A stretch of DNA of 64,000 nt from Halovenus amylolytica (lineage in GTDB: Archaea; Halobacteriota; Halobacteria; Halobacteriales; Haloarculaceae), in contig SAYS01000017.1 of assembly GCA_004015825.1 (NCBI GenBank), forward strand, positions 1 through 64,000, read 5' to 3'. A program made the position numbers and the translations under genes. Positions within the stretch are counted from its first letter, which is position 1, and every line of letters starts with the position of its first letter. Of the stretch, positions 8,293 through 17,446 are shown in pieces. The notes below the pieces were generated by a model. That model did no database searches. It was not told the DNA's origin and saw only the letters and a program-made list of their open reading frames with translations.

Positions 8293-9183
8293 ATGGCGCG
8301 GTACCGGGCAGTTGCGTGGACTCTCTTCAAGACCAGCCGTCCCTCGCAACTGCTTCTCATCCTTGCGGTCTACCTCTTCGGCGCGAAAATCGCACTCGCA
8401 AACGGTGCGACAGATTCGACGAGCGCGCTCGTCGCTGGCGCTGTTGCGATCTTGCCGATCGCTGCGAGTGTCCACTACGCCAACGAGTACGCCGACTACG
8501 AAACCGACGCGATTACCGATCGAACTCCGTTCTCCGGCGGGAGCGGCGCGCTCGCACGAACTGGCCTGCCTCGTACAGTTCCACTGAAGGCAGCGATCGG
8601 CTCGCTTGCGCTTGGAACCGTCCTCACAGCCGTGCTCACGACTGCTGGCGTCCTCCCGCTGTCAGCTGTCGCAGTGCTCACAGTCATCGCCGTCTTCGGC
8701 TGGCAGTACTCCGTCGGACCGCTCAAACTCGCCTGGCGCGGCTGGGGCGAACTCGACAACGCGGCGCTCGGTGGGCTGGTACTGCCGGTCTACGGCGGGG
8801 CCGTTGTCGGCGGCGATGCTGGCTTCGTCGCACTCGCTTCGGTTCCGTTCTTCCTGGTTGTCCTGCTCAACCTCTTCGCGACGCAGTGGCCCGACCGGAA
8901 GGCAGACGCGAAAGCCGGGAAGCGAACGCTCGCTGTGCAGTGGCCAGCCAGCCTGCTCCGGCGATGCTACGTCGCGATTGTGATCCTCGCTGGGTTCGTC
9001 CTCCTCGTCCTCTCTGGAACTGTTCTGCCACGAATCGTCGTGCTGGCGAGTCTGGCGGTCGCTCCGCTGCTCGTCTGGGGTGCCTACGGTTACACGAAAC
9101 GGCACGTCCCGTGGCCGACAGTGAGCGCGATGGTGGGGCTGCTGCTGGCGCAGATGGCTGGCTGGTGCTGGGTCGCGGCGTGA
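8293..9183 (+). CDS. ubiA: UbiA-family prenyltransferase
   Basis: 296 aa starting at MARYRAVAW (ATG 8293; an upstream ATG at 8239 gives a poor N-terminus). About eight membrane helices. The aspartate-rich prenyl-diphosphate motif is NEYADYETDAITDR and the second is DRKADAKAGKRT. The family attaches isoprenoid chains to aromatic or glycerol acceptors at the membrane. The acceptor is not obvious; menaquinone-type biosynthesis is one candidate. Confidence 0.85.
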   Translation: MARYRAVAWTLFKTSRPSQLLLILAVYLFGAKIALANGATDSTSALVAGAVAILPIAASVHYANEYADYETDAITDRTPFSGGSGALARTGLPRTVPLKAAIGSLALGTVLTAVLTTAGVLPLSAVAVLTVIAVFGWQYSVGPLKLAWRGWGELDNAALGGLVLPVYGGAVVGGDAGFVALASVPFFLVVLLNLFATQWPDRKADAKAGKRTLAVQWPASLLRRCYVAIVILAGFVLLVLSGTVLPRIVVLASLAVAPLLVWGAYGYTKRHVPWPTVSAMVGLLLAQMAGWCWVAA

Positions 9184-12100
9184 CTACTCTATCTCGGCTA
9201 CACGGTCCGAGAGCCAGCCACGGTGCTGTCGTTTCACTGGTTCGGGCGCGTCCTCGAATACCGCCGTCGCTTTCTCGACCCACCTGTCCGCGTCGGCCGC
9301 ATCGTGGTCGGCGAGATGCTGGAGCGTCGTCAGTGTATCGTGCGGTGCACCAACCCGTTCGAACGCTTCGAGTGCCTGTTGCCAGTGCGTGCTGGCCGCG
9401 TCCGGGGAGTCAGACGCAGCAGCGATCCGTCCGCTCAACAGCCTCGCCCGTGCCTGATCGTGCGGTGTACCCAGCTCACTGGTGATCTTTTCGGCCCGCC
9501 CGACACTCTCACGTGCAGACCTGCGGTTCCCCTGTTCGATCGCGAGTCGAGTATCCTCCAGCCGCGTTCGTGCAGACTGGTGGCGACTCTCCGTCTCTTC
9601 GCAGAGCCCGAGACTGTCCTGCAGATCGTCCGCTGCCTGGTCGTACACTCCCTCCTCGCGCGCCACTGCACCGAGCCCACGGAGGCTGATGATCTCGGCC
9701 TCTGATGCGTCTATCGCAGTTGCGATTTCACGCGCCTCGGTGAGATACTCCCGGGCGCGGTCGACTGCTCCTCGTCTGTAGGCCAGTACTCCGAGTCCGT
9801 TCAGCGTTCGCGCCTCGCTCCGTCGGTCGCCGATCTCACGGAAGATGTCGAGTGCCTCATCGAAACGGTCACTCGCTGTCCCGTATTTGCCCTGTCTGCG
9901 GTCGATATGCCCGAGATTGTGGAGACTTTCGGCCTGGCTTCGCGGTCGTCCGATCTCGCGGGAGATGTCGAGGCTTTGCTCCAGATAGGTTCGGGCCTGT
10001 TCGTACTGCCCCAGTCTCCCGAGGATATCGCCCAGGCCGTTCAGACAGCCAGCCTCGCCGTTGCGGTCACCGATCTCCCGAAGAATGGTCAGACCCTCTT
10101 CGTAGTACTCGCGGGCACGGTCGTACGCGCCCTGTTTCCCGGCGACACCCCCGAGATTGCTCAGCGTCCGTGCCACGTAGTCCCGGTTTCCGATCTCGCG
10201 GGAAATTTCGAGGCTCTGCTCGTAGTAGTCGCGCGCCTGCTCGTACCGTCCCCGATTGGACGCGATCAGCCCGAGATTGTTCAGACAGCCCGCTTCTCCG
10301 GGGCGGTCTCCGAGCTCTCGCAAGATCGTGAGACTCTGCTCGTAGTACTCACGGGCCTGGTCGTACTCGCTGTGTCGCCACTCGATGATGCCGAGTTTCT
10401 GCAGGTTTTTCGCTGTCCCGTACCGATCACTGATCTCCCGAAATATAGCTAGACTTTGCTCGTAGTACTCCCGACCCGTGTCGTACTCTCCCTGTCCGCT
10501 GGCGATATCACCGAGCGTGGTCAGACAGTCTGCCTCACCGTTGCGGTCACCACGGTCGCGATAGAGTTCGAGACTCTCTTCGGCGTACTCCCGGCCCCGA
10601 TCTAGCTCTCCCTGGTTGTAGGCGATCCCTGCAAGATCGTTCAGACTCTTTGCGATACCCTCGCTATCGTCGATATCGCGCGAGAGATCGAGACTCTGTT
10701 CGTGTAACGCATGGCTCGTGTCGTGTTCGCCTCGTAGCCCGTGGAGATCACCCAGTTCGGTAAGGACGGCAGCGAGTGCGCTCCGATCGATCTGCTCGTC
10801 TCTCTCGGCGAGCGAGCGCGCCCGTTCGTAGTGATCGACCGCGTCCTCGTTGGCGTACGTCTCGGCAGCGTGGGCTCCTGCCTGTCGGTAGAACTCGAAG
10901 GCTGTGTCGTCCTCGCCGATCTGCTCGTAGTGATTCGCGAGCCGGGCTGCGTGCTCGTCGATTTCGCCCGCGTGTACCGATTCGATCGCTTCCGCAACGC
11001 GACTGTGGAACCGGTTGCGATCCTCGTCGGGAATCCCGGTCAGTGTCTGCTCCCGGACTACTCCGTGGACGAATTCGATGTCTCCACCCGATCTGGTCCA
11101 TATCTGTCGGTCGACCAGCGTGTCGATCGCTCTGACGAGTTCACCGACCCGCTGCTCGCTCGCTGCCCGCAGGACGTCGAAGGAGAACTCCCGGCCGATT
11201 ACTGCACCGAGTCCGAGTACTGGCTGAACTGCCTCGGGTACCGTTTCCAGTCGCTCTGTAATCGCATGCTCGACCGTCTGGGGGACGGTGTCCAGACTCT
11301 CCGGGAGAGCTGCCCCACTCTGGACTGGCCCGACCGTCTCGGCGAGATGTCGACCGAGTTCCGTGACGAAAAGCGGTGTGCCGCCAGTATGATCGCTGAC
11401 TGCCTCGACGAACGGCCCTGGAATCTCTTCGATTTCCAGTATGTCCGAGAGAAGCAGCCGGATCTCACTCTCGTCGAACGGCTCGAGATCGATGATCGTC
11501 CCACGACCGGTTTCGGCAGTTTCCGTGGTAATCTCGAGTACTGGATGGCTTTGTTCGACGTCGCTCGTGCGGTAGGTGCCGAGAAACAGCACTCGATGTC
11601 CCCACCGGCCCACTTCCTCGGTTAGATACTCGAATAGTTCGATGGTGCCGCGATCCGCCCACTGCATGTCTTCGACGAGCAAGACGACCGGATTGTTCTC
11701 GGAGACTGTCCGAAGTTGCTCGGCGATGTCCGCAAACAGTCCCCGTTTGCGCTGGGCAACCCGGTCGGCGTCGGTGGCAGACAGCGATGCGGCGTCAGCC
11801 AGCAACTCAGCCAGCTCCCGTTCGCCGGGTAGCTCCCGAACGACCTGTCTGAAGGCGTGATACGGGGGTTGGACGTCTTTCTCGCAGAATCCAGTCGCAA
11901 CGATCGGGGGCTGGTCCTGCTCGGCGAGCCGTTCGCGAAACTGTTCGACCAGCGTCGATTTCCCGATCCCGGCTTCGCCGGTGAGCAACACTGTCTGGCT
12001 CCCCTTTCGCTCCAGGTCGCCGTAGATCGTCTCGAGTTGTTCGAGTATCTCCACCCGCCCGATAACAGTCTCACCGTGGAACGACTCGGGTGAGATATCC

Positions 12101-13560
12101 CGGACGCGCTCCGGTGCACTCGTCAGCGGTGACTCGTCGATATCGGGTGTCTCTGTGTGGTCGAACCGAATGCCGACGAGTGTGCCCTCGTCAGTTCGGT
12201 GGACGATCAACTCGGCTCCGGAGTAGTCGACGAGCCACCGGACCAGCCACAGTCCCACACCGCTTCCGTGTTCGAGCGTGTCTTCGGAGCCGCTCCGGAG
12301 AACTCGGATCTCTTCCTCTGCGAGTCCGCCGGATTCGTCTTCGATAAATAGCGTCTCGCTAGCTCCCTCCCGATCGATCCAGATCTGAAGCTGTGCATCG
12401 GCGTCCGGCGCATGTTCGATCGCGTTCCCGACGAGCTCCTCGAGTGCCTTGTCGATGTGTGGATGTGCCTGGACTGACACCCCTGCCGGCAGTTCGAGGG
12501 TTATCGATGCCGCTGGATTTCGCTCTCTGGCGGGCTCGACGACCTCTTCGACGGCCGACGTGATATCGAACTCGTAGCGTTCTTGGGTTTCGATTACTTC
12601 CTTGATAAATCGCGCTTTCTCACTATAATCGAGCAGTCGGTCGGCTGACTGCTGTATCTCCTTCGTATGTGTGTGAAGCTCCGGATCGATCCGGTCTGCG
12701 AGGACCTCCGCGTGGGTCTTCGTGACCATCAGCTCGTTACGGATGTTGTGTCGGAACACGCGCGTCAACACCTGCTTGAGCAGTTCCAGATCCTGTTCGT
12801 GTCGCTTTCGCTCGCGGATCTCCCGGAGGACACCGACTGACCCGGCGTACGCACCGCTCTCGTCGCTGATCACTGTAACGTGTGCCTCTGTCAGGATCGG
12901 CTCACCGTCCGCTGTGACGACGGTCATCTCGATTCGTTCTGCCTCCGAACCGTCGACTTCGCCAGCCATGTGCGGTGTGATCCTGTCGTAGCTGCTGGCA
13001 GGCACGATGTCACTGAACTCGCGACCGAGGAGTGCCTCGCGGTCGTAGCCTGTCCGCTCGACCATGGCGTCGTTGACTCGTCGAAAACAGTTCTCGGCAT
13101 CGAGGACGTAGATCGGATCTGCGATGGCGTCGCGCAGGTCGGTATGAGTGTGCCCGAGTTGCCCGGTTGTTTCCTGTCCGACACAGATGTGGTCACCATC
13201 CCGGGAAACGATAGACAGCGTGAGCGGCACTATCGCGCCGTCTACCGTCCCGAACGGTACAGTCGGGTGTTCCGTCCCTCGACCACTCACCGTCGCCTGC
13301 AGTTCCTGGGCTGTCGTGATGTCGAAATCGAGAACCGGCGGCAGATCCATCGACAGCAGCGTTGCGATCGAGCTACCGACAAGTTGTTCGGGTGGATATC
13401 CAAGTGTCGTCTCTGTTCCGACAGCAGTCTGAATCGTCCCGTCCCCATCGAGGACCAGGATCACGTCTCCCATCGTAGCGACGACCGACTCGAGTGTTTC
13501 GTCGTCGAGCAGCGATCCGATCCGGTCCTGACCGGTCCCGTCGTTCATCATCGGTAGCAT
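9184..13560 (-). CDS. Giant signalling protein: PAS-PAS-histidine kinase-AAA ATPase-TPR array
   Basis: 1458 aa. Domains in order: two PAS folds (about 20-130 and 140-255), a dimerisation/phosphoacceptor helix with FRHNIRNEL (His 271), an HATPase (ELVGNAIEHA, then HGSGVGLWLVRW), an AAA/STAND-like ATPase at about 500-760 (Walker A GEAGIGKST, Walker B VVLLVEDMQWAD), and at least ten TPR units at about 900-1400 built on EQARDYYEQSLEISREIG. It could read a cytoplasmic signal through PAS and relay it through a signalosome-like ATPase-TPR scaffold. Starts at MMND (13548) or 13560 are both possible. No receiver or output gene is adjacent. Confidence 0.85.
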   Translation of the reverse strand: MLPMMNDGTGQDRIGSLLDDETLESVVATMGDVILVLDGDGTIQTAVGTETTLGYPPEQLVGSSIATLLSMDLPPVLDFDITTAQELQATVSGRGTEHPTVPFGTVDGAIVPLTLSIVSRDGDHICVGQETTGQLGHTHTDLRDAIADPIYVLDAENCFRRVNDAMVERTGYDREALLGREFSDIVPASSYDRITPHMAGEVDGSEAERIEMTVVTADGEPILTEAHVTVISDESGAYAGSVGVLREIRERKRHEQDLELLKQVLTRVFRHNIRNELMVTKTHAEVLADRIDPELHTHTKEIQQSADRLLDYSEKARFIKEVIETQERYEFDITSAVEEVVEPARERNPAASITLELPAGVSVQAHPHIDKALEELVGNAIEHAPDADAQLQIWIDREGASETLFIEDESGGLAEEEIRVLRSGSEDTLEHGSGVGLWLVRWLVDYSGAELIVHRTDEGTLVGIRFDHTETPDIDESPLTSAPERVRDISPESFHGETVIGRVEILEQLETIYGDLERKGSQTVLLTGEAGIGKSTLVEQFRERLAEQDQPPIVATGFCEKDVQPPYHAFRQVVRELPGERELAELLADAASLSATDADRVAQRKRGLFADIAEQLRTVSENNPVVLLVEDMQWADRGTIELFEYLTEEVGRWGHRVLFLGTYRTSDVEQSHPVLEITTETAETGRGTIIDLEPFDESEIRLLLSDILEIEEIPGPFVEAVSDHTGGTPLFVTELGRHLAETVGPVQSGAALPESLDTVPQTVEHAITERLETVPEAVQPVLGLGAVIGREFSFDVLRAASEQRVGELVRAIDTLVDRQIWTRSGGDIEFVHGVVREQTLTGIPDEDRNRFHSRVAEAIESVHAGEIDEHAARLANHYEQIGEDDTAFEFYRQAGAHAAETYANEDAVDHYERARSLAERDEQIDRSALAAVLTELGDLHGLRGEHDTSHALHEQSLDLSRDIDDSEGIAKSLNDLAGIAYNQGELDRGREYAEESLELYRDRGDRNGEADCLTTLGDIASGQGEYDTGREYYEQSLAIFREISDRYGTAKNLQKLGIIEWRHSEYDQAREYYEQSLTILRELGDRPGEAGCLNNLGLIASNRGRYEQARDYYEQSLEISREIGNRDYVARTLSNLGGVAGKQGAYDRAREYYEEGLTILREIGDRNGEAGCLNGLGDILGRLGQYEQARTYLEQSLDISREIGRPRSQAESLHNLGHIDRRQGKYGTASDRFDEALDIFREIGDRRSEARTLNGLGVLAYRRGAVDRAREYLTEAREIATAIDASEAEIISLRGLGAVAREEGVYDQAADDLQDSLGLCEETESRHQSARTRLEDTRLAIEQGNRRSARESVGRAEKITSELGTPHDQARARLLSGRIAAASDSPDAASTHWQQALEAFERVGAPHDTLTTLQHLADHDAADADRWVEKATAVFEDAPEPVKRQHRGWLSDRVAEIE

Positions 13561-13645
13561 CCGCTGGGATCATAAAAACCCATCTCTTCGGCGATCACCG
13601 GCGATCCGTCTGTGACGTAGGCTCTCTCAGAGTGAGTTACTGGGA

Positions 13646-14368
13646 CTATTCGTCGGCCGCTGCAACGTCCTGCGAACTGAATTTCAGGCGATCCAGCGAC
13701 CAGTCCCAGTCGCGGTACGACAGCCGTGGCTTTGCCCCCGGCGGGAGCTGTTCGTACCGCACCAGAAAGTCGACGATATCGCGCTTCCGGCCGAAATCAC
13801 CACGGTACCACAGCAACAGTCGGGGAACGAGCGCGCGACCTTTTTCGGGGTCGTACTCGACGTAGGTGTCGAGATAGCCTTCGGTGGCCCAGTCGAGTTG
13901 TCTGTCGATCTCCTCGGCGGTGTAGACGGCGATCGGTGGACAGCTCTCGGCACCACAGTTGACCGCGAAATGAATCCGGGGATCGCGTTCGGTGAGTTCG
14001 TGTTGGTCGAAAAAATCCCCTCGCCGGGGCGTTCGCAGGTAGCCGAGTGTCCACTTGCTGTAGGAGCGGCGCAGGATCTTGTGTTCGATATCGTCGAGGC
14101 TCAACTCCCTGCCGGCGACTGTGAGAAGCGGTTTCGTAAAAAACGTCCGGCGACTCTCGTACTGGGACCGGTCGTCCGCGAGCGCGCGCTGTGTCGCCGC
14201 GTTGTAGAGGTTGATCCAGAACGCCAGCCGCTTGCGGTCCGAATCGAGTGCAGCCGCGAGGGCGCCGCTGTCGAGCCTGGCAAGTTCGTCGACGTAGGAC
14301 GCTGTGGGCTCGTCGTATCTGATCGCGAGGAGAAACTCTTCGGCGAGGGTCACTGGCTCCGCAGTCAC
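13646..14368 (-). CDS. DUF547 domain-containing protein
   Basis: 240 aa. Conserved DUF547 blocks are RLAFWINLYNAATQRAL, LSLDDIEHKILR and DPRIHFAVNCGAESCPPI, the last with a Cys-Gly-x-x-Ser-Cys segment. The domain is related to transglutaminase/papain-like folds but its biochemical role is unknown. No signal peptide is seen. It lies alone, convergent with nothing close. Confidence 0.8.
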   Translation of the reverse strand: MTAEPVTLAEEFLLAIRYDEPTASYVDELARLDSGALAAALDSDRKRLAFWINLYNAATQRALADDRSQYESRRTFFTKPLLTVAGRELSLDDIEHKILRRSYSKWTLGYLRTPRRGDFFDQHELTERDPRIHFAVNCGAESCPPIAVYTAEEIDRQLDWATEGYLDTYVEYDPEKGRALVPRLLLWYRGDFGRKRDIVDFLVRYEQLPPGAKPRLSYRDWDWSLDRLKFSSQDVAAADE

Positions 14369-14450
14369 GCAACTCTCTAGGGAGACCGGCCATATCAGGG
14401 TTTGCCAGCCGTGTGCCGACTTGTCACAGCCGACCTCCGTTCGAGTCCAC

Positions 14451-15134
14451 TCACTCGAACTGTGCCTCGACGTTCGACGTTGCGTCTGCGATCACTTCTC
14501 GTTCGGCGTGACGCATCGCTCGCAGCGCCTCGTCGGTGTACTCAATTTCGATCTCCGAGCCACCGAACATGCCGCCGAGACCACCGAGAACCTCCGCTGG
14601 ATCGATCGTCGTTTCCATCGCGAAGGCACTCCGGTGGTCTCGGAGTGGGCCGGTAAAGGCAAAATGCTCTTCGACGAGCTGTTTTGCCTCCGCTTCGGTG
14701 AGTGCGTTCCGTGCCGCGACCCAGAAATCGGACTCCTCGGCGAGCAGTACCGGCTCGACTGCATCGCCGAGTTTGCGGTGTCGTTCGAGCAGTTCGTCGA
14801 GGACGGTCTGTCTGCGGTCGTCGGGCAGGTCGGGCCGGAGGCTGTCGGCGAAGGAGTCAGCGTCGAGAATCGCCGTCCGGTACTCGTCGATCGGGCTGTC
14901 AGATTCTGCGTAATCGAGGATCACATCGAACTGAGTGATGATCTCCTGGCGGTGTTCGGCCAGCTTCGGTTCGACGAGGGTTTCTTGGAGGTTCTCCGAA
15001 CTCTCGAGCAGCCGATCGATCATTCCGCCCTGCGAGCCACCGATGACACGCGAGAGACTGAACTCCGCTGCTGTCTGCTCGATCGCATCGCCGACGAACT
15101 GCTCGAACCCATCCGTGACGGCCTGTCTGGTCAT
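14451..15134 (-). CDS. Conserved haloarchaeal protein of unknown function
   Basis: 227 aa from MTRQAVTDGFEQF (ATG complement at 15132-15134). It is largely helical, rich in Glu and Asp, with a glycine-rich turn LGGLGGMFGGSE about residue 185. No catalytic motif or membrane helix was recognised. The acidic composition fits a cytoplasmic haloarchaeal protein. Confidence 0.6.
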   Translation of the reverse strand: MTRQAVTDGFEQFVGDAIEQTAAEFSLSRVIGGSQGGMIDRLLESSENLQETLVEPKLAEHRQEIITQFDVILDYAESDSPIDEYRTAILDADSFADSLRPDLPDDRRQTVLDELLERHRKLGDAVEPVLLAEESDFWVAARNALTEAEAKQLVEEHFAFTGPLRDHRSAFAMETTIDPAEVLGGLGGMFGGSEIEIEYTDEALRAMRHAEREVIADATSNVEAQFE

Positions 15135-15237
15135 ATCCTGTCTGAGTGTTCGGTGCTGTTGTAAGTACCGGCCTTGCACGTGCTTCGACTGTTGATTTCG
15201 TCTACTGACTCAGAATCACCTCCTGCTGGATTCGAAA

Positions 15238-15317
15238 CAGCAAGAAAGCCCACCCGTATCGGTCGGCCAACCAAGCTATGTGAGTGGGACTGAAAGCGAC
15301 CGGGGGCTTTCTTGCTG
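15238..15317. repeat. Inverted pair of the 14-bp box CAGCAAGAAAGCCC
   Basis: CAGCAAGAAAGCCC at 15238-15251 is perfectly inverted at 15304-15317 (GGGCTTTCTTGCTG), with GGGACTGAAAGCG between the arms. A third copy stands alone at 20268-20281. The arms would make an 80-nt stem-loop in the intergenic space before the redoxin gene. It may be a small haloarchaeal intergenic repeat or an RNA/terminator structure. Confidence 0.7.
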
Positions 15318-15396
15318 CCCATAGCGGTATTTCTGAATACTCCGGACACCATTTCTACCGAGGAACCATTTTGTCCGTGGACCGCGAAGTCAGTCT

Positions 15397-15882
15397 ATGC
15401 AATCGATCACTGACTTCGAACTCGAAAATGTCGGGGCCGGACCCGAACGTCTCTCGCTCGGTAAACTCGCAGACGAGAACGATTTCGTCCTCCTGCTCTT
15501 TCAGCGTGATCACTACTGCACAAACTGCCGCAGTCAGGTGCAGGATGTCGCACGCCGCTACGACGAGTTCCAGGAGCGAAACACGGCTGTCGTCTCGATC
15601 GTCCCCGAACCAGCCGAGAAACTACGGGAGTGGCAGGAACAGTACGACCTCCCCTTCCCGCTCTGTGCCGACCCAGAAACCCAGGTGAGCGATCAGTACG
15701 ACCAGCCAGTTAAGTACGGCTTGCTCGGAAAGATCAGTGACTTTTTCGGTCGAATGCCGAAGGTCGTCCTCCTCGATTGCCGCGGCGACGAACCGGATGT
15801 ATTTTTCACTCACGAAGGAAACTCGACGTTCGACCGTCCAGAGATAGACGAGTTACTCGCCGAGATCGACGACTTGCAGTAA
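15397..15882 (+). CDS. Peroxiredoxin-like (AhpC/TSA) redox protein
   Basis: 161 aa with a thioredoxin fold. The active site region is FQRDHYCTNCRSQVQDVARRY, giving a CxxC pair, followed by the LPFPLCADPE strand and a PKVVLLDCRG segment. Peroxiredoxins reduce hydroperoxides; this short form may act as a thiol oxidoreductase. It is monocistronic and converges with the hydantoinase operon. Confidence 0.8.
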   Translation: MQSITDFELENVGAGPERLSLGKLADENDFVLLLFQRDHYCTNCRSQVQDVARRYDEFQERNTAVVSIVPEPAEKLREWQEQYDLPFPLCADPETQVSDQYDQPVKYGLLGKISDFFGRMPKVVLLDCRGDEPDVFFTHEGNSTFDRPEIDELLAEIDDLQ

Positions 15883-15889
15883 TCCGTAG

Positions 15890-17446
15890 TTAGCTATCGT
15901 TTTCTGTCTCCTCGTCCGCGACTCCATACCCACCACCGCCCGGTGTCTCGATTGTAACTGTCGTTCCCGCGCCGATCTCTTTTGTAACCTTCGAAGGGAC
16001 TTTATTTTCGTCGATCAGATTCCGGCCGGTCGAGCCATCCTCGCCGCCGGCCACTCCGGCAGGAGCGTGTGTGCGACGTTCCGTTAGCAGCGAGACCGTC
16101 GCGTCCGCTTCGACGGTTACCGAGCGAACGAGACCGTCCCCACCCCTGTACGTTCCATCACCTCCACTCCCATCGCGGAGAGCGTACCGCTCGACACGGA
16201 GCGGGTACTCGGTTTCCAGGGCTTCGATCGGGGTGTTGAGCGTGTTCGTCATCCCGACCTGGACACCCGAGAGCCCATCGGAGCCCGGATTCGCACCGGC
16301 CCCGCCGCCGATCGTCTCGTAGTAGGCAAACTCCGGGGAGCCGATGATCAGATTGTTCATCGTCCCCTGTCCCTGTGCGGGGACACGTCCCGGTGCGGCG
16401 TCGGCCAGCGCTGCGAAGACGACGTCGGTCACGCGCTGGCTCGTCTCGACGTTGCCACCGACGACGGCCGCAGGCGGTGCCGGATTGAGCAGCGATCTCT
16501 CGGGTGCGCGGACCGTCACTGGCTCGTAACAGCCGTGGTTCGGCGGGATATCCGGATCGGTGACGCACCTGATGACGAAGTAGACCGCACTCTTTGCCAC
16601 CGCCAGCGGTGCGTTGACGTTCCCTGCGACCTGTGAGGCTGTCCCAGTAAAGTCGATTGTCACCGACCCGCCGTCGACCGTGACTGTCACCTCGATCGGG
16701 ATCTCGTCCTCGGTGACGCCGTCTCCCTCCAGCAGATCCTGCGCGTGGTACTCGCCGTCAGGGATCGTTTCGAGTTCGTGTTCGACCCGCTCCCGGGAGT
16801 AGTCGATAACGGCGTCGAAGGCTGCCCGGAGGCGGTCGCCGTGTTTGTCGAGCAGTTCGCACATTCTGCGCTGCCCGCGTTCGTTCGCACCGAGCTGGGC
16901 CTCCAGATCTGCGCGGCGCTGTTCCGGATTGCGGACGTTCGCCAGAAAGAGCGACTGCACGTCCTCGTTTCGCTCGCCACCGTCGACCAGCCGGACCGGC
17001 GGCAGCCGAAGCCCCTCCTGCTGGATCTCCCGCGCGCCCGCGGGCATGCTCCCCGGTGTCATTCCACCGATATCGGCGTGATGGGCGCGTGAGACGGCGT
17101 AGCCGGTTATCTCTCCCTCGTAGGAGATGGGTGACACCAGTGTCACGTCCGGGAGGTGGGTCCCGCCCGTGAATGGGTCGTTGAGAACGAAAACGTCGCC
17201 GGGCTGTGGCGAACAGCCGAGGACGGCGTCGACCGCTTCGGGCATCGCACCCAGATGGACGGGGATGTGTTCGGCCTGTGCAACCATCCGCCCGTCTGTA
17301 TCGAACAGCGCGGTCGAGCAGTCCCGGCGCTCGGTAATGTTCGGCGAGTAGGCGCCTCTGATGAGTGTTTCACCCATCTCCTCGGCGACGCTTTCGAGCT
17401 GGGTGCGCAGTATCTCCAGTTCGATCGGATCGAGGTCCACTGTCAT
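15890..17446 (-). CDS. hyuB: Hydantoinase B/oxoprolinase family protein
   Basis: 518 aa from [13 protein letters not shown] (an in-frame ATG at 17509 lies inside hyuA). It contains the conserved [27 protein letters not shown] and [11 protein letters not shown] blocks. With HyuA it forms an ATP-dependent amidohydrolase acting on hydantoins or 5-oxoproline. The ATG overlaps the hyuA stop by 4 bp, so the subunits are translationally coupled. Substrate is not decidable from sequence. Confidence 0.9.
   Translation of the reverse strand: MTVDLDPIELEILRTQLESVAEEMGETLIRGAYSPNITERRDCSTALFDTDGRMVAQAEHIPVHLGAMPEAVDAVLGCSPQPGDVFVLNDPFTGGTHLPDVTLVSPISYEGEITGYAVSRAHHADIGGMTPGSMPAGAREIQQEGLRLPPVRLVDGGERNEDVQSLFLANVRNPEQRRADLEAQLGANERGQRRMCELLDKHGDRLRAAFDAVIDYSRERVEHELETIPDGEYHAQDLLEGDGVTEDEIPIEVTVTVDGGSVTIDFTGTASQVAGNVNAPLAVAKSAVYFVIRCVTDPDIPPNHGCYEPVTVRAPERSLLNPAPPAAVVGGNVETSQRVTDVVFAALADAAPGRVPAQGQGTMNNLIIGSPEFAYYETIGGGAGANPGSDGLSGVQVGMTNTLNTPIEALETEYPLRVERYALRDGSGGDGTYRGGDGLVRSVTVEADATVSLLTERRTHAPAGVAGGEDGSTGRNLIDENKVPSKVTKEIGAGTTVTIETPGGGGYGVADEETENDS

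Noticed and set aside
8172..9485. 437-codon frame on the plus strand
   Set aside because: It is the out-of-frame shadow of ubiA; Arg/Ser/Pro-rich composition is typical of shifted GC-rich haloarchaeal genes.
9900..10700. Regularly repeated DNA resembling a CRISPR array
   Set aside because: The periodicity (about 120 bp) is that of TPR coding units in a continuous frame; no constant repeat with unique spacers exists.
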